64,000 nt of DNA from contig NC_088942.1 of NCBI RefSeq assembly GCF_033473495.1, positions 1-64,000 of the forward strand. Direction: 5' to 3'. Under the pieces are notes generated by a model, which was not told the DNA's origin, made no database searches, and worked only from the letters and a program-made list of their open reading frames with translations. Positions 31,380-43,900 of the stretch are shown piece after piece. This DNA comes from Cercospora beticola. Taxonomy: Eukaryota > Ascomycota > Dothideomycetes > Mycosphaerellales > Mycosphaerellaceae. Position numbers and translations under genes: made by a program. The stretch's first letter is position 1. Each line of letters starts with the position of its first letter.

Positions 31380-34300
31380 ATGACAGTAGGATACTTCGAC
31401 AACGACTCAACGAACGACAGAGAAGTCAAATCTCTGCCACTGGTTGTCGATGAGCTCGCTCGCGAATACTCCGATCATGTCTGGATGAAATTGCCCAAAG
31501 ATGCAGAGCTCACCACAGGCTGGCGAGACATCACATATAAAGAGCTTGGAAATGCCGTCGATGGAATGGCAAGATGGATGGGACGGGTATTCGGCATTGG
31601 ACGAAGAGCTACAGACGTTGCTGCATACATCGGGCTGAACGATGTACGATATGCTGTCGCTCAAGTGGGCTTGATCAAGGCTGGATACATGACCCTTCTG
31701 CCCTCGCCTCGAAACTCGCAAGAGGGACAAGCATCGCTGTTCTCAACCACGAAGTGCAAGTACCTTTTGTACAGTGAGGGAGTGGATGCGTACGTGGAGA
31801 CAATAAAGTCTGCTGTGCCAGGTGTGCAAGCTGTCCGTATTCCCTCCTTCGATGAGCTGGTCCAACAAGGAGCGAAGGCGACAACACCCTACCCAGGAGC
31901 ATATGGGAACCGAGTTGATGACAAGGTACTCATTCTACACACTTCCGGGTCGACTGGATTGCCCAAGCCCATTTATCACACAAACGGATCCATCGATACG
32001 CTGGGCCAGCTTCGAAACGTTCCAGCACCAAAAGGTCGACAGAACAATATGAACGCACTATTCGCAACCGAAGAACTGCTGTTCGCCATGGCACCATTCT
32101 TCCACATGATGGGCACCGTCGTAGTATGGACCTCACTACTGTGCAGACGGCCAGTCTGCTATGCACCTCCCACGAAGCCACCGACCCCAGATCTCATCAT
32201 CAAATGCTTGAATCAGACGAAGCCTGATGTCGCACTGGCTCCTCCATCGGTGATCGAAGAAATCGTCGAAGCCCCAGGAGGCTTAGACGCCATCAGCCAC
32301 CTCAAATTCGTGTTCTACGGCGGCGGCCCATTAGCCAACGGCACCGGAGACAAAATCAATCAAGTCAGCCGCGTCGTGGCAGTGATCGGATCCACAGAAG
32401 CAGGACTCGTGCCTGCACGAATTACCGAAGACAAAGATGATTGGAACTACTTCGAGTGGTCACCGGGCTGTGGCGTCGACATGGAAAAGGATGGCGAAGG
32501 TCTGCATGAGATGACGATCAAGCCAGCAGACAAGCGAGTGCAGGCAATCTTCCATACCTTCCCAGATATTTCGGAGTGGCGTACCAAAGACCTCTTCGAA
32601 GAACATCCCAAGCGAAAAGGTCTTTGGACTTATCGGGGCCGGAAAGATGATGTGCTCGTCTTGAGTAATGGAGAGAAGTTCAATCCTGTCGGGTTTGAAA
32701 AGACGCTAGAAAGCTATGCCGCAATCAAAGGAGCACTAGTGGTAGGCCAAGCACGGTTCCAGACAGGTCTGATCATTGAGCCTGAGTGGCACTTGGTAAA
32801 GCACGATGATCCAGCCGAGTTAGTGGACGAGCTCTGGCCGCTCGTTGAACGAGCCAATGCTGCCGCACCAGCACATGGGCGCGTCTGGAAATCCAAGATC
32901 GCGATCACGAAGAGGGAAAGACCATTCAAGCGTGCACCGAAAGGGTCGATCGTCCGCCGACAAACCCAAGAACTGTACAAGAACGAGATCGACGCTCTCT
33001 ACTCGAACGAAGGCAGCGATAATGAGCTTGGGCCATTGAGCAGGGACGTAGATGCTGCAGGAGCGAAGGAATATCTCCGTCGAGCATGCAAGGCTAAAGA
33101 CTTCGCGATTCCGGAAGATGCCTCTGACGACACAGACATCTTCAGCTACGGCATCGACTCGCTCCAAGTGATGGCACTGTCCTCGACACTCAGTCACGCC
33201 ACGGGAACTTCAGTCTCGCCTCGGGTCATATACAGCAATCCTACGATCAATGGTCTTGCCCAGTACCTGAGCCACGGAAATGACGGAGATGCGCTGGCTG
33301 GAGCTCAACAGACGAGTCGTGAGGAGATCATGGAGAAGATGATACAGAAGTACACGTCTGATCTGTCGGCCGAATCAGCTCGTGAAAGTGTTTCACGTCC
33401 TGACAAACACACCGTCGTCCTCACCGGCTCGACTGGCTCACTTGGCAACCACATTCTACAAGAACTCATTGCCTCTCCCGACGTCGCACACATCTACGCT
33501 CTCAACCGCTCAGAAGACGCCGGTTCCCGACAAGCCAAGCAATTCGAAGATCGAGGAATCGCAGCAGACTTCAGCAAAGTCACCTTCCTCGCCACAAACT
33601 TCGGCAAAGACCACTTCGCCATCCTAGATTCCACCTACAACGAAATGCTCCAAAGCGTTGACATTTTCATCCACAACGCCTGGGCCGTAGATTTTAACAA
33701 AACCCTCCCAACCTACGAAGAAGCCCACATAGCCGGTACCCGTCGCGTAATCGACTTCAGTCTCGCCTCAACCCACAACGCCCACATAATCTTCATCTCC
33801 TCCATCGCAAGCGTAGGAAATTGGTTCGCCAGCAACCCCAACGATAAACTCGTGCCCGAACGACTCTCCTCAACACACTCCGTCGCCCTCCCCCAAGACT
33901 ACGGCGAATCCAAACACGTCGCTTCCACGATCCTCGCCCACGCAGCCGAGACCACTCATACACCAGTAACAATCGTCCGCGCAGGCCAACTGGCGGGTTC
34001 AGCAAAAAGCACATCCCCCTGGAACCGCCACGAATGGCTCCCAAGTCTAATCCTCACCTCTTCATCCCTCAACCTCATCCCCTCAACCCTCGGAACTCAA
34101 GATACAATCGACTGGGTCCCAATGGACTTGGCCGCGAAATCAGTCTTCGAAATATCCACCACCTCCTCTTCAACCACCTCCTCACTAACTCAAGTAACCC
34201 ACCTCGTCAACCCCCACACCTCAACCTGGCAAACCTCCCTCCTCCCAACAATCCACTCCCGCCTTTCCTCCGCAAAAATAGTCCCATATTCAGACTGGCT

Positions 34301-34517
34301 CGAGAATTTGAAAGCAACTCCAGTCACTCCCGAAGAACTCGAAAAGAAACCAGGACTCAAAATTCTAGATTTCTACGAAGCGTTACAAGCAGAAGGAGGA
34401 GGTGGACTACCACCGATGGACACAGTCGAAACACAGAAAGTGAGTGAGACAGTAAGAACGATGCCGGCGATTGATGGGAAAATGATGGAGAAGTGGTTGG
34501 GGGAGTGGGGACTCTAG
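31380..34517 (+). CDS. NRPS-like adenylation-thiolation-reductase enzyme
   Basis: A single exon of 1,045 residues with three domains. Adenylation (about 20-540) has LHTSGSTGLPKP (A3) near residue 183, YGGGPL, GSTEAG, YRGRKDDVLVLSNGEK near 418 and the catalytic-Lys region APKGSIVRR near 525. Thiolation (about 570-640) has the phosphopantetheine site FSYGIDSLQ with Ser near residue 592. Reductase (about 680-1040) has the NAD(P)-binding TGSTGSLG and YGESKHVAST (Tyr-x-x-x-Lys). Such enzymes activate a carboxylic acid, load it and release it as aldehyde or alcohol. No condensation domain is present. Neighbours offer no other biosynthetic genes, so the product cannot be guessed. Confidence 0.92.
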   Translation: MTVGYFDNDSTNDREVKSLPLVVDELAREYSDHVWMKLPKDAELTTGWRDITYKELGNAVDGMARWMGRVFGIGRRATDVAAYIGLNDVRYAVAQVGLIKAGYMTLLPSPRNSQEGQASLFSTTKCKYLLYSEGVDAYVETIKSAVPGVQAVRIPSFDELVQQGAKATTPYPGAYGNRVDDKVLILHTSGSTGLPKPIYHTNGSIDTLGQLRNVPAPKGRQNNMNALFATEELLFAMAPFFHMMGTVVVWTSLLCRRPVCYAPPTKPPTPDLIIKCLNQTKPDVALAPPSVIEEIVEAPGGLDAISHLKFVFYGGGPLANGTGDKINQVSRVVAVIGSTEAGLVPARITEDKDDWNYFEWSPGCGVDMEKDGEGLHEMTIKPADKRVQAIFHTFPDISEWRTKDLFEEHPKRKGLWTYRGRKDDVLVLSNGEKFNPVGFEKTLESYAAIKGALVVGQARFQTGLIIEPEWHLVKHDDPAELVDELWPLVERANAAAPAHGRVWKSKIAITKRERPFKRAPKGSIVRRQTQELYKNEIDALYSNEGSDNELGPLSRDVDAAGAKEYLRRACKAKDFAIPEDASDDTDIFSYGIDSLQVMALSSTLSHATGTSVSPRVIYSNPTINGLAQYLSHGNDGDALAGAQQTSREEIMEKMIQKYTSDLSAESARESVSRPDKHTVVLTGSTGSLGNHILQELIASPDVAHIYALNRSEDAGSRQAKQFEDRGIAADFSKVTFLATNFGKDHFAILDSTYNEMLQSVDIFIHNAWAVDFNKTLPTYEEAHIAGTRRVIDFSLASTHNAHIIFISSIASVGNWFASNPNDKLVPERLSSTHSVALPQDYGESKHVASTILAHAAETTHTPVTIVRAGQLAGSAKSTSPWNRHEWLPSLILTSSSLNLIPSTLGTQDTIDWVPMDLAAKSVFEISTTSSSTTSSLTQVTHLVNPHTSTWQTSLLPTIHSRLSSAKIVPYSDWLENLKATPVTPEELEKKPGLKILDFYEALQAEGGGGLPPMDTVETQKVSETVRTMPAIDGKMMEKWLGEWGL

Positions 34518-35047
34518 AAGAGTGTTCGGTAAGTAGATGGCGATATTTGAGAAATGAACGACATTGTGAAAGGTTCAACATTTTACATCTTTATCAGTCA
34601 CTACTTGTAACACCATTTTGAAAAGCATTGTGGTACGGCATGCAGTGTCCCGAGGCAGCAAAAATTCAGGGAGAGATCAATGGAAGCTGAAAGGTAAGAT
34701 CATATACACATCTGTTTCAATCTCTGTCGTCAAATACATAGCAGCATAGCATTAGCACTACCAAAACAAGCAATCAGCACAAAAAACCCATCATCCCAAC
34801 CAGACAGGTATCTCAACCCACCAAAAGCCGCCAAGAAACCAAGGTGTCGCGCAAACCAGACGCATCAAACAGATCGCACTTCATCATTCCATCATCAGTG
34901 TCATATACTCTCTCACAACTGATTCGCATCCCGCCAAGTATTCCACGAGGCAGTCCTCGAAACCTGCCGAAACCTCTCTTGCGCTTCGACAGCCCTCCAA
35001 GCTGCGTTGCGATTCTCTTGACGTTCCTTGTCTTCTTCAAGGTCTTT
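34518..35047. other. Convergent 3' intergenic region
   Basis: Lies between the ends of the plus-strand NRPS-like and the minus-strand eisosome genes. The ORFs here are extensions or shadows of those genes. Nothing else recognised. Confidence 0.5.
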
Positions 35048-36131
35048 CTAAGACGCCAAAGCAGCATTCTCCGTCTTGGCGGGAGTAGGCACATCAGCAG
35101 TTGTGGTAGTCTCCTCTTGAGCTCGCTCCAAAGCCTCGACGCGCTGAGCGTCGCTCAAGCCTTCAGTTTGCGGAGCAGTGGTGGTGCGGTCTGGCAGGCT
35201 CTGTGTGGCCATGGCGTTGGAGCCGAGCTTGCCGGCGGAGGCAGAGTGGACGGGCTCGACGGAAGGCGACCAGCCGCGGAGGGCAGCCTCGGCATCGTTG
35301 AGGATATCGCGGCCCTCTTCGGCGTGGGCGTAAGCTGGGCGCTCTTCACCTGGAACAGTTGGAGTGTCATCGAGCAGGTTGATGAGGCGGCGAGCCTGCT
35401 GGGCGAGGAGGATTTGCTTCTCGGCGCGCTCGATGACGGCGGCGGTGTGGAGGTCGTAGGCTTCCTTGAACTTTTGGCGAGTGATGTTGGTGAGCTGAGC
35501 ATCGGCGACCAGGCTCTGTGCCTCAGCACGGACAAGCTCCTGCTCGAGGGTGACCAGCTTGGTCGACTCTGGCTCTTTGTACTTGAGCTTCTGAATCTCA
35601 TCTTGGATCTGCATTGTCGTGTCAGCCTGCACCCCACTTCTCCACGACCGCAAAGACTCACCTTCTGCTTCTGCGTCCTCGTCGGCTGCACGCTCGCCTC
35701 AGTGTTCCTAATCTGCTTCAAGACACCTCTGCTGTCCTCCAGGTTCTGCGCATACAAGTCCTCCTGCTCCGCAATCTCGGCAAGCAGCACGCCCAACTTG
35801 TCGCTGACATCGCTGAGGGCCTCATCCTCTGTGCTTTCACCCCATTCGCTCAGCTGCGAAGCAATGCTCTGCGACTCTTTGCCTGCCTGCTCAAAGGCGC
35901 CAATGGCGTGGTTCTGGGTCTTGATCAAGGTGCGGAGCTTCTTGGAGAGCTCGGGCTGGCCGACGCCGCGCAGCGACGACATGGCGAAGCGGTGCTTGTT
36001 GCCCGAGTCATTCTGCTTGTGGCGGAGCGATCCTTTGCGTCCGATGTTCCTGTTTCTGTTAGCATTGTACTGTGATTGTTGTCGCGGGCCAGAACATGGC
36101 GGGGAGCAGGGATAACTAGTGCGGCGTACAT
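35048..36131 (-). CDS. Eisosome core protein, PIL1/LSP1 family (BAR domain)
   Basis: Exons 36131-36130 (AT of the start codon), 36049-35662 and 35608-35048, 316 residues. The start is unusual: the splice GTACGC...AACAG joins AT to G, making the Met of MNIGRKGSLRHKQNDSGNKH. The exon could instead continue further upstream in frame. The body MSSLRGVGQPELSKKLRTLI, then SQLSEWGESTEDEALSDVSDKLGVLLAEIAEQEDLYAQNLEDSRGVLKQIR, is typical of the Pil1/Lsp1 BAR domain that scaffolds eisosome/MCC plasma-membrane furrows. The tail is acidic, Thr/Ala-rich and disordered. No damage seen. Confidence 0.88.
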
Positions 36132-36714
36132 GGCGGCGATTGTTCGGCTGTTTCCGAGGTTCGTTTGGGAGAGTGAGATCTGTTACAACAAGTCGTTCAG
36201 ACGCTGTTTCAAGAGAGGGCGATAGAAAGACAAGCGAACAGTCGGTCAGTCAGGATCTGCGCGGTCGATGGCAGTTCCACGAGCGTCCGAGGAGAGCTGG
36301 ATGACGTCTATGCAGCATGACGTACATGTCGTTCGCAGGCACGACCATCTGACACCCACACGGCCCAACTCGGACGACAAAGAAGGCCTACTGCACACAT
36401 TCCACAACTTTGTGCCAGTCACACGTGCAAAGAGGTGCAATATGGGTAGATCTACCACTTTCGGACACAATTGTCTCGGAAGTCTGGAAGCTGGAGACAG
36501 CAGCGAAAAGACAATGTTCAGCTTGTGAAAGCATGGCATATCTTCAGTACGACCGAAATATATCAGTACCCGTCGCATAACATATCATGTATGCCCCAGT
36601 CCCAGCAAACCGCCCAAGTGTATCCCATCATAATCTCATAGCATCATTCACACCCATTTCACTTTCTCCACTTCACACCACGCTGCCCCTCTCCAACAAT
36701 CTTTCTCCTAACAA
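36132..36714. other. Upstream region of eisosome gene
   Basis: Probably 5' UTR and promoter of the PIL1/LSP1 gene plus the 3' flank of the small ORF at 36715. No coding feature supported. Confidence 0.4.
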
Positions 36715-36939
36715 TCACCTCACATAAGTCCTACTCGTCCTCTTATACACCACCCTCTCCCCACTCCTTCTCGGCTCATGGTAACTGCTCCGACTGACCC
36801 TCTCCACCGGAACCACGCTCGTCCTCCTGTATACAGATCTCGAGCTGCTCCTCGGTCCTCCGTGATAATTGCTCACAGGACGCGGCGGGACATCTCTCCC
36901 CCGGACCACAACCTCTTTCTTTGGAGTGACCAGACACAT
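36715..36939 (-). CDS. Small Arg/Ser/Tyr-rich hypothetical protein
   Basis: An open frame of 74 residues beginning MCLVTPKKEVVVRGR and ending in repeated R-x-S-R-x-Y elements (YRRTS, YHEPRR, YKRTSRTYVR). The strongly biased Arg/Ser/Val/Tyr composition, with nothing comparable in the flanking frames, suggests real coding. I have seen similar MC---PKKE starts in short uncharacterised fungal proteins, but no function is known to me. No introns needed. Confidence 0.45.
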   Translation of the reverse strand: MCLVTPKKEVVVRGRDVPPRPVSNYHGGPRSSSRSVYRRTSVVPVERVSRSSYHEPRRSGERVVYKRTSRTYVR

Positions 36940-37935
36940 GTTTTATTTGTGTGTTGTTCTCCTTCTGTTCGCGATTCAAGAGCGGGATGATGAAGAGGTG
37001 TGGTGTGTGGTCGTGAATCGATGATGGCGTAAGCTGTAGCCTTGAAGTCGCGAAAGCGTGTCTTATATCGTCGGGCTCGTTTCGATATATTCCTCGCCGT
37101 GCTCGTATCGCTGCGCGTATTGGTCTCGTATTCCTCGACTGCTGCCTGCGTCGTATCCTCAAGAGGGCAGCTGCCTTCTTCCCTCAGAGTCGCAAACAGA
37201 TATGCAGTCCTGTCTCTCAGAGTCCAATCCCTCGTATCTCCAGAAAGAAATCGAAAGGAATCAAGTGAGCAGCTGAAACCAACAAGAAACAAGAAAGAGA
37301 CGAGTACCCACCATCATCTTCACTTACCCCCCAAACGAAAGCTACTATATTTGCGACACCTCAGCTTCTCAGCAGCAGGAACGAAAACCCTGACGACTGC
37401 CAGGCGGCCTCAAGACTCTCTCGCTCCGCGGACAGCCTAGACCCTCCTCAGCAGCAGCACTTCCCCAGCCATCCCGGGCAAGCGATGGCGCGGCGTCAGT
37501 GACGACATAGAGCCAAGCAAATGCAGACGACGACGGAAGTATGATGATGATGACTGGACCTCCGTTTCAGTCGTCGGATGTGAGGGGATGCGCAGGCTTC
37601 CGTAAAGAGAGAGGTAGAAACTCAGAACATTGTATACCGCAAAGTGTAGAGAAAAGAAGATGAGAGCGAGGACATGGCCACGCAACTGCTCGTCAACTGC
37701 CAAAACTTCGGCGATGCGCTGGCTGCCAAGAGACAACAAGAGCACATTGATTCCACGAGTTCAGCTTCAAATCCGTACAAATAAAAGACAATATTGTTAT
37801 ACTGTATATAATATACTCTTCATGTTCGTAGAATGTCATAAAAAGTCATGCTCGCCTCAACGCATTTCACTCATTTCAGCAGAATTGAAACCATACCAAC
37901 CCAATCCTCAAACACAGCACCAATCAGTCAAATCA
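36940..37935. other. Intergenic, nothing recognised
   Basis: Upstream of the small Arg-rich ORF and 3' flank of the giant gene. ORFs up to 139 codons overlap each other without support. Confidence 0.4.
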
Positions 37936-40900
37936 TCAAAATTCCGACCCCCCTTGCGCCTCACTAATCAAGCTCCGATTGCTCTGTCTGCTTCGAATCG
38001 GCTCATCAATCTCCATAGCGCCACTCATCACCCTCACAATTTTCTTGTCCCTCCCTCCATCGTTATGCACCAGCACCTGCGCCGGGCAAACCACAATTTC
38101 ATCATCTCCTTCCCCAACATCATCGCCTTTTTTGACGACGAGCGGGAAGAGAACAATCTTGACGACCGCATGCTTTGCGGCCAATTCTTCGTTGGAGCTG
38201 AAAAGCCCCGAGCGCTCATTCATGAGCGAGGAGTTGAAGTACACTTTGCGAACCAGGTCCCCATTAGTGTCATACTCGGGCTGCAATGGTGGCAGCATAA
38301 TGTACTCTGCGCGTTGCGTGCGCATCTCGATTGCAAGATCCACTGCGATGCGGAGCACCTTTTGTAGAGATGCTTGTAGTTGACTTCTCGAGCTTGAGGG
38401 CGGTGGCAATAGCATGCACAAGATCTCGAAGATCTCATGTGCAACTGCTTCAGTGTCGAGAGCGCATTGTGAATCGAACTGAGGACGCTTGGAGAGAAGC
38501 GTCAGTGTTGTTGCGCGCCAATGAGCCACTGCGCGAGGTGGTCCAACTTCTGCGAGGAGCTTTTCGAGAGCTTTGAGTTTCTGTCGCTGCTCGCGGTCCA
38601 TGCCGAAGAGGTATCGTGTAAAAATGTACTCCCAGACCATAGTCATCACAACTGACATGAACACGTCCCGCCTGCGAACGCGGTCGCCAAGCAGCTTGTC
38701 CACATCAGAGCCGTCCAGGACTGCATTGTCCAGACGAGCCTCGATCTTATCGTCGTTCAAGTCGGTCGAGAGGCGGCACACGCGGTTGTCCGACATCTTG
38801 GAGAAGCGCAAGACCCATTGCTGCACATGCTGGCACAGCTTCTGGCACGCGCCATCGAAGTAATCTTCGTCTCTCTGTACGAGGAAATCTGATGACTTGG
38901 ACGATTGGATCTGAACTTGCAATGCCCGGATCTGCTCAGCGGCAATGTCAAGCTGTTCGCGCAGTCGGAGAATCTCCGCATTCTTGTCGGCCAACGAGCT
39001 CGCGATTTCAGCTTCCACGATATCTCGCATGCCGGAGGTGATCCTGCCATGTTCGCTGCGCATCCCTTCCAGTTCCTGTGCTGTTTCCTGCCATTTGCTG
39101 TGAGCTTCGGCATGCTCGGCCTGGAGGGTGGCATAGCGTCCATTCGTGTCGTCGACGAGGTTGCGGTTGGCCTCAGTCAGGCCGTTGCTCAGTTCCGTCA
39201 GACGGGCCACTTCATCCTGCAAAGGTTGCAGCATGGCCTTGATCTGGTTGATCTCGGCATCTTTGGCCTGGAGTTGAAGGTCACGTGCTTCAAGTGCTTC
39301 CTGCAATGACCCGTCGCCCAGTCCGCGGGCACCTTCACTGGCTTGTCGGGCTTCCTGGAGTGCGCGGTTCTCGGCCACCAGGAGATCTAACCGCGTCTCC
39401 AGGTCGTTGATGTGCATGCTCTGTCGCTTTCGCACGCTTGGCGGACGCGTCGGCGAGACTTGCGACCGTTGCGCGTCGCCATATCCTTGCTGCGTGCTGT
39501 TAGTGTTGTCCTGACGATTACTTGAACCTGCTCTACTCACAAAAACATCGTCCGAGGTGTCCATTGCGCGCGAGGCGCCTCCGTGAATCAGCTCATCGTG
39601 CTCGAGCGGTGGTGTCGGCGGTGGCTCAAAGGCAATGGTCGAAGGTGAGGCTCTAGCGCCAACGGCCGATCCCGCAAGCGAGCCATTCAGCGAGCCGAGA
39701 TCAGATCCGCCCCGCTTGCTTGCCGCCCGAAGATCGCCGGACAGGCTGGTGCGGCGGAGCGAGGGCGTGGAGCTGCTGTTGCTGTTCCGGCTGTAGGAGC
39801 GCATCTCGTGAGGAGACTTGAAGTGGTTCCCGCTGACATTCGAGCGGTCGCTCAGCACACTGGCAGAGCGCAAGTCGGGCGTCAGAGGGCCATTTCGTGG
39901 ACGAGATCGATCGAGCTGCACGGTCTCGTTCTCTTGGTCCACCGGTGGCCATGGCAAACGGTTGAAGACTTCGTCCGAGGTACTGGTAGGACTGCTGACA
40001 GATCTCATGCCACCGCTACCAGAGGATCGATGGCGACGGTTCGACGGCGAAAGAGCTTCTTCTTGTGCCCGAATTGCTTTGGGCGTCTCCGTCCTTCGGA
40101 CTGCCTTGATGTTTTCTGGTCCGCCAACCTCAGCTCTTGCCTTGCTCCTCTTCCGCGAGTGCTGGCGGCGAGCATGCTCTTCGGGTATGGCATCGAGAGG
40201 AGCTCGTGGTGATGTCGGTGAGAAGGCAGATCTGTCGCGATTGCCATCCCAGCTAAGTGCCGGACTGTGCTCTGCGGGGACAGATGCAGACTGTGCTCTG
40301 GTGTGATTTGTGCTGCTGGGCTTCTGAATAGGTGATGGCTGCTCTGGAAGTTGTGATGGGGAAAGCGCAGCTTCTGCGAGAGGGTCAGGGGGGGATTGGA
40401 AGAGATAAGACGCGCGGTTCTTACTTGTGGGCTCGAGAGGGGTGTTGTCGCTCAACTTGCGCTCGTGGTGGGGAACGTCTCGTGCACTGTCGTTGCCACG
40501 TCTCTGCTTCGGCGTGTGAATGTCCCAGTCCGGGCTTGTTGGCGTCGAAACACGCAGCGGTTCAAGCGAGCGTCGCTGTAGCAAGCTATCGCGGGAGGAG
40601 CTCGTGCGTACGATTTGTGGCACCTCAGCACTTGAGCGGTCGGTTTGCTGTGAGGAGCGCTTCGCAGTCTCATAGCCACTGTCACGAACAGTTCGGTCTT
40701 GAGCATCTTGCTTGGAAGGATCAACAAAAGCCTGGTCATCGCCTCGAAGCGCAGCAAATGACCAGGACGACTCTTGCGATGGCAGTGAGCGATCTTGGGA
40801 CCCTTTGTCTTGCCCTGCAGCGCTGGCAATGCCCACGCCGGCAGCGGCCAGACCTGCCGCTAGTGCAGGCAACCCGGAGGATTGATCTGTCGACTTGGTG

Positions 40901-43900
40901 GGTGACCGCGGGACTTCCGTTGGCAAGTTCTGGGACACTTCGGAAGTGTGCATCAGGCCGCGTGATCCGGAATCATGGCTTGCCCTGCGGTCCTGTGACT
41001 TGCCATCTGCGTTTGCGCCTGCAGGCGGTGCACGACGCTTGATGCGCTCCAGACCTGGAAAGACAGATTGCACGATGCTGTTGGAGCTGGTGGCGCTGCC
41101 AGGGCTCTTCACTGTAGGTTGCACATCTTTGTCCTGACCAGTCACCTCATCCTTCGTCAGCTCAGCGACTGCCTTTGCCGATGTGTCCTCGGCTTCAGAC
41201 ATGATTGCAGATCGCTCGGTATCGTCCACGGCACTACTTTCAGGGTTGTCCGATGTGCCGCCAGATCTGGCCTTCAGCTTCTTTTGTTGTCGCTTGTTCT
41301 TCTTGTATGCTTTGTAAGCCTTGTCCATCGCATCGACGTCCATCTCATCTTGTACCATCCAGCTGTGCTCATTATTGTCGGTCGCAGCCACTGGAAGTGG
41401 AGCTGAAGGCTCTTCACGTGATGCCTCTGCTGGAGCATCGGCGTCCATCTCTTCGACCTGAGTAGATCGAGCTTGTTCAGCAGACTTCTTTGCCTCCTCA
41501 TCCTCTGCCACTGCCGTCTTCTTGCCTTTCTTGCCCTTCTTACGCTTGGTTGTGGTAAAAGCGAATTCGGACTCGGGTTCAGCTTCTGTTGGAGACTGCT
41601 CCCTGCTGGCCGCCATAGCCTTCTCTAGAAGCGTTGCATCGAAGCCAGTACTTGCGAGTGTCTTGTTCAGAATGTCATCGACATCGCTTCCCGCTTTTGG
41701 CTGTTCATCGGCAGTCTCAACAACAGGCGGTGACTCAGAAATTGTCTGGCTCTTCTTTCCCTTTTTCTTCCTCTTGCTGACGGTGGTTGAAAAGATGTCC
41801 TCTTCTGGATCAGCCTCAGCAACTCCAGTAGGTGATGCTCTCCGCTGGAATGCGGGATCATTGATGACCATGTCTGGATTGAAGCCGCTATCGGCCAGTC
41901 CGGCAGCGACCGTAGCTGTAAAGTCGACATCGCTACCGGCGGATGCAGATGGCAGTGTCGAGTTCAGGTCTCTTGTCTCTACTGGCAACGCAGAGACTTC
42001 GCGTGAGCTGTCTAGCAGCTGTCCAGAGGTAGCGGCTTCTTCAACTCCAGGATCATGGGCGGTCGCGATTTCCACGGCATCGTCGATCGTTCTTGAGTTC
42101 TGCGCATCCTCTGTCGCAACAGACTGCTCTGCTTGAGGCACATCTTCAATTGTCGGTGCTGGGTCCTGCTCGAGTGGAGCTGCAGGAGTTGCGCTGCCAC
42201 TCTTCCGAGCCTTCTTCTTATCCTTTTTCGACTTCTTGGTGGAGACTGCGCCCCAGTCATACACATCCGACGTAGTAGCGGCCTCTTTGTCTTCTGTCGA
42301 AGCGGTAGCTACGGCGATAGCAGCGGCAGCAGCAACAGCGCCCGCGGCAGCCTCGGCGAACTCAGCGCCGTCGCTGCGCTCCGACTTGGTTGGCTCGTCA
42401 GCTACAGGCTCTTCAACGGCACGTTCGACGCCCTCGGACGCCACATCCACTTCTCTTGATGCATTTTGATGGTCAGCTGGTTGCTCGAGGGGATGAATGG
42501 GTGCTTCTGCGATACGCTCTTCAACTTCACGCTCTGCAATCGCTTCGGTGGAGTTGCCTTGTGCTGTTTCGGGTTGCTCATCATTCAGATCTGCTGGGAC
42601 GACAGAGGGCTCCTCGATTGCTAGCTCCGCATCGCGCTTGGCTTTCTTTCCCTTCTTGCTCTTTTTCCCTGTGCTTGGTACAGCCCACAAGTCGTCCGCA
42701 TCTGCTTCGGTCGACGGCTGCGCATCGCTTGTGCTCGTCTCAGCCTCTGGTCGCGACTCCAAGCTTTCAGCCTGAGATTCGGCCTGGGATTCAGCCCGAA
42801 GATTCTCTGCAGCAAGCTGTTGAAGCTTTTTGGCCTTCTTGCCTTTCTTGCCCTTGATTGGAAGTGCCCAGACGTCTTCTGACTCGGCTTCTGTTGCTTC
42901 TTGGGAAGTCGTTGCTGTTGACTGTGGGACAGACACATCTTGGAAGGTTTCCTCCAACACTTTCGGCGAGTCTGTCGGTGGTTCGGAAATATCTTCAGAA
43001 ACCGATTGCTCCCCTTTCTTGCCCTTTTTGCCTTTCTTCTTGCTACTGGAAACAGTGAACAAGTCGTCGGCCTCCTGAGTAGTAGGCGGATCAACAACTT
43101 CCGGAGCGATGACATCCTCGCCCTGCGCTTCAACCAGAGCTGGGTTCTCGGCAGGTAGTAGTTCTGAGGGCTTTTCGCGAATAGGGGCCTCAGCAGGCTG
43201 ATCAACATCGATTGTCTCCGTCACTGCAGTGTCTGTGGCTTTTACATCTGGCTGAGAGGATTCCACATCCGTCTCTGCCGTTCGATCATGGATCTCTTGG
43301 GTCAACGATTCGGTTGCGATTTCGGGCTCCAATTGAGCGTCTGGCATCAGCTCATCTTGTTGCTCGGACGTGCGAGCTTCTTCGGCGGTTCCGACATCGC
43401 CCACCACGATTGGCGTCTCTTCAAGCGAGACCTGCTTCGATTTCTTTCCCTTTTTGGCCTTCTTGCTCGACTTGCTCGATGGAGTGAACAAGTCATCTGT
43501 GTCAGCTGTTTGTGAATTCAGCGCATCGTCTGCATTTGCTGGCTCGATCTTTTCTGGCTGTGCTGCAGGTTGTTCCTCAACGACGACATCTTCGACGGTA
43601 CGGAGCTCTTCGTTGGCAGTCAGCTCGGGAGTCTCCACATCTCGACTTGGCTCGGTGATTCTCTCGCTGTTCGTCTCGGTGGCAGCAGACTTGTTCTTCT
43701 TGCCCTTCTTCTTCTGCTTTTTGGATGATTGCGGCGCAAACCAGTCATCGCCATCTTGTACAGGTTGGGCATCCTCAGGGACCTGTCCAGCAAGATCTTT
43801 GGAAGGTTCCATCTCTTTAGTCGCATCGGGCGTCGCTGCAACCTCCGACTTTCCGATCATGGACTCGTTCTCAGACTTCTCAGTAGTTTCGTGCTCGAGG

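Noticed and set aside
34844..36115. Plus-strand ORF of 423 codons opposite the eisosome gene
   Set aside because: The minus strand encodes the conserved PIL1/LSP1 protein with proper introns; the plus-strand frame has no recognisable motif.
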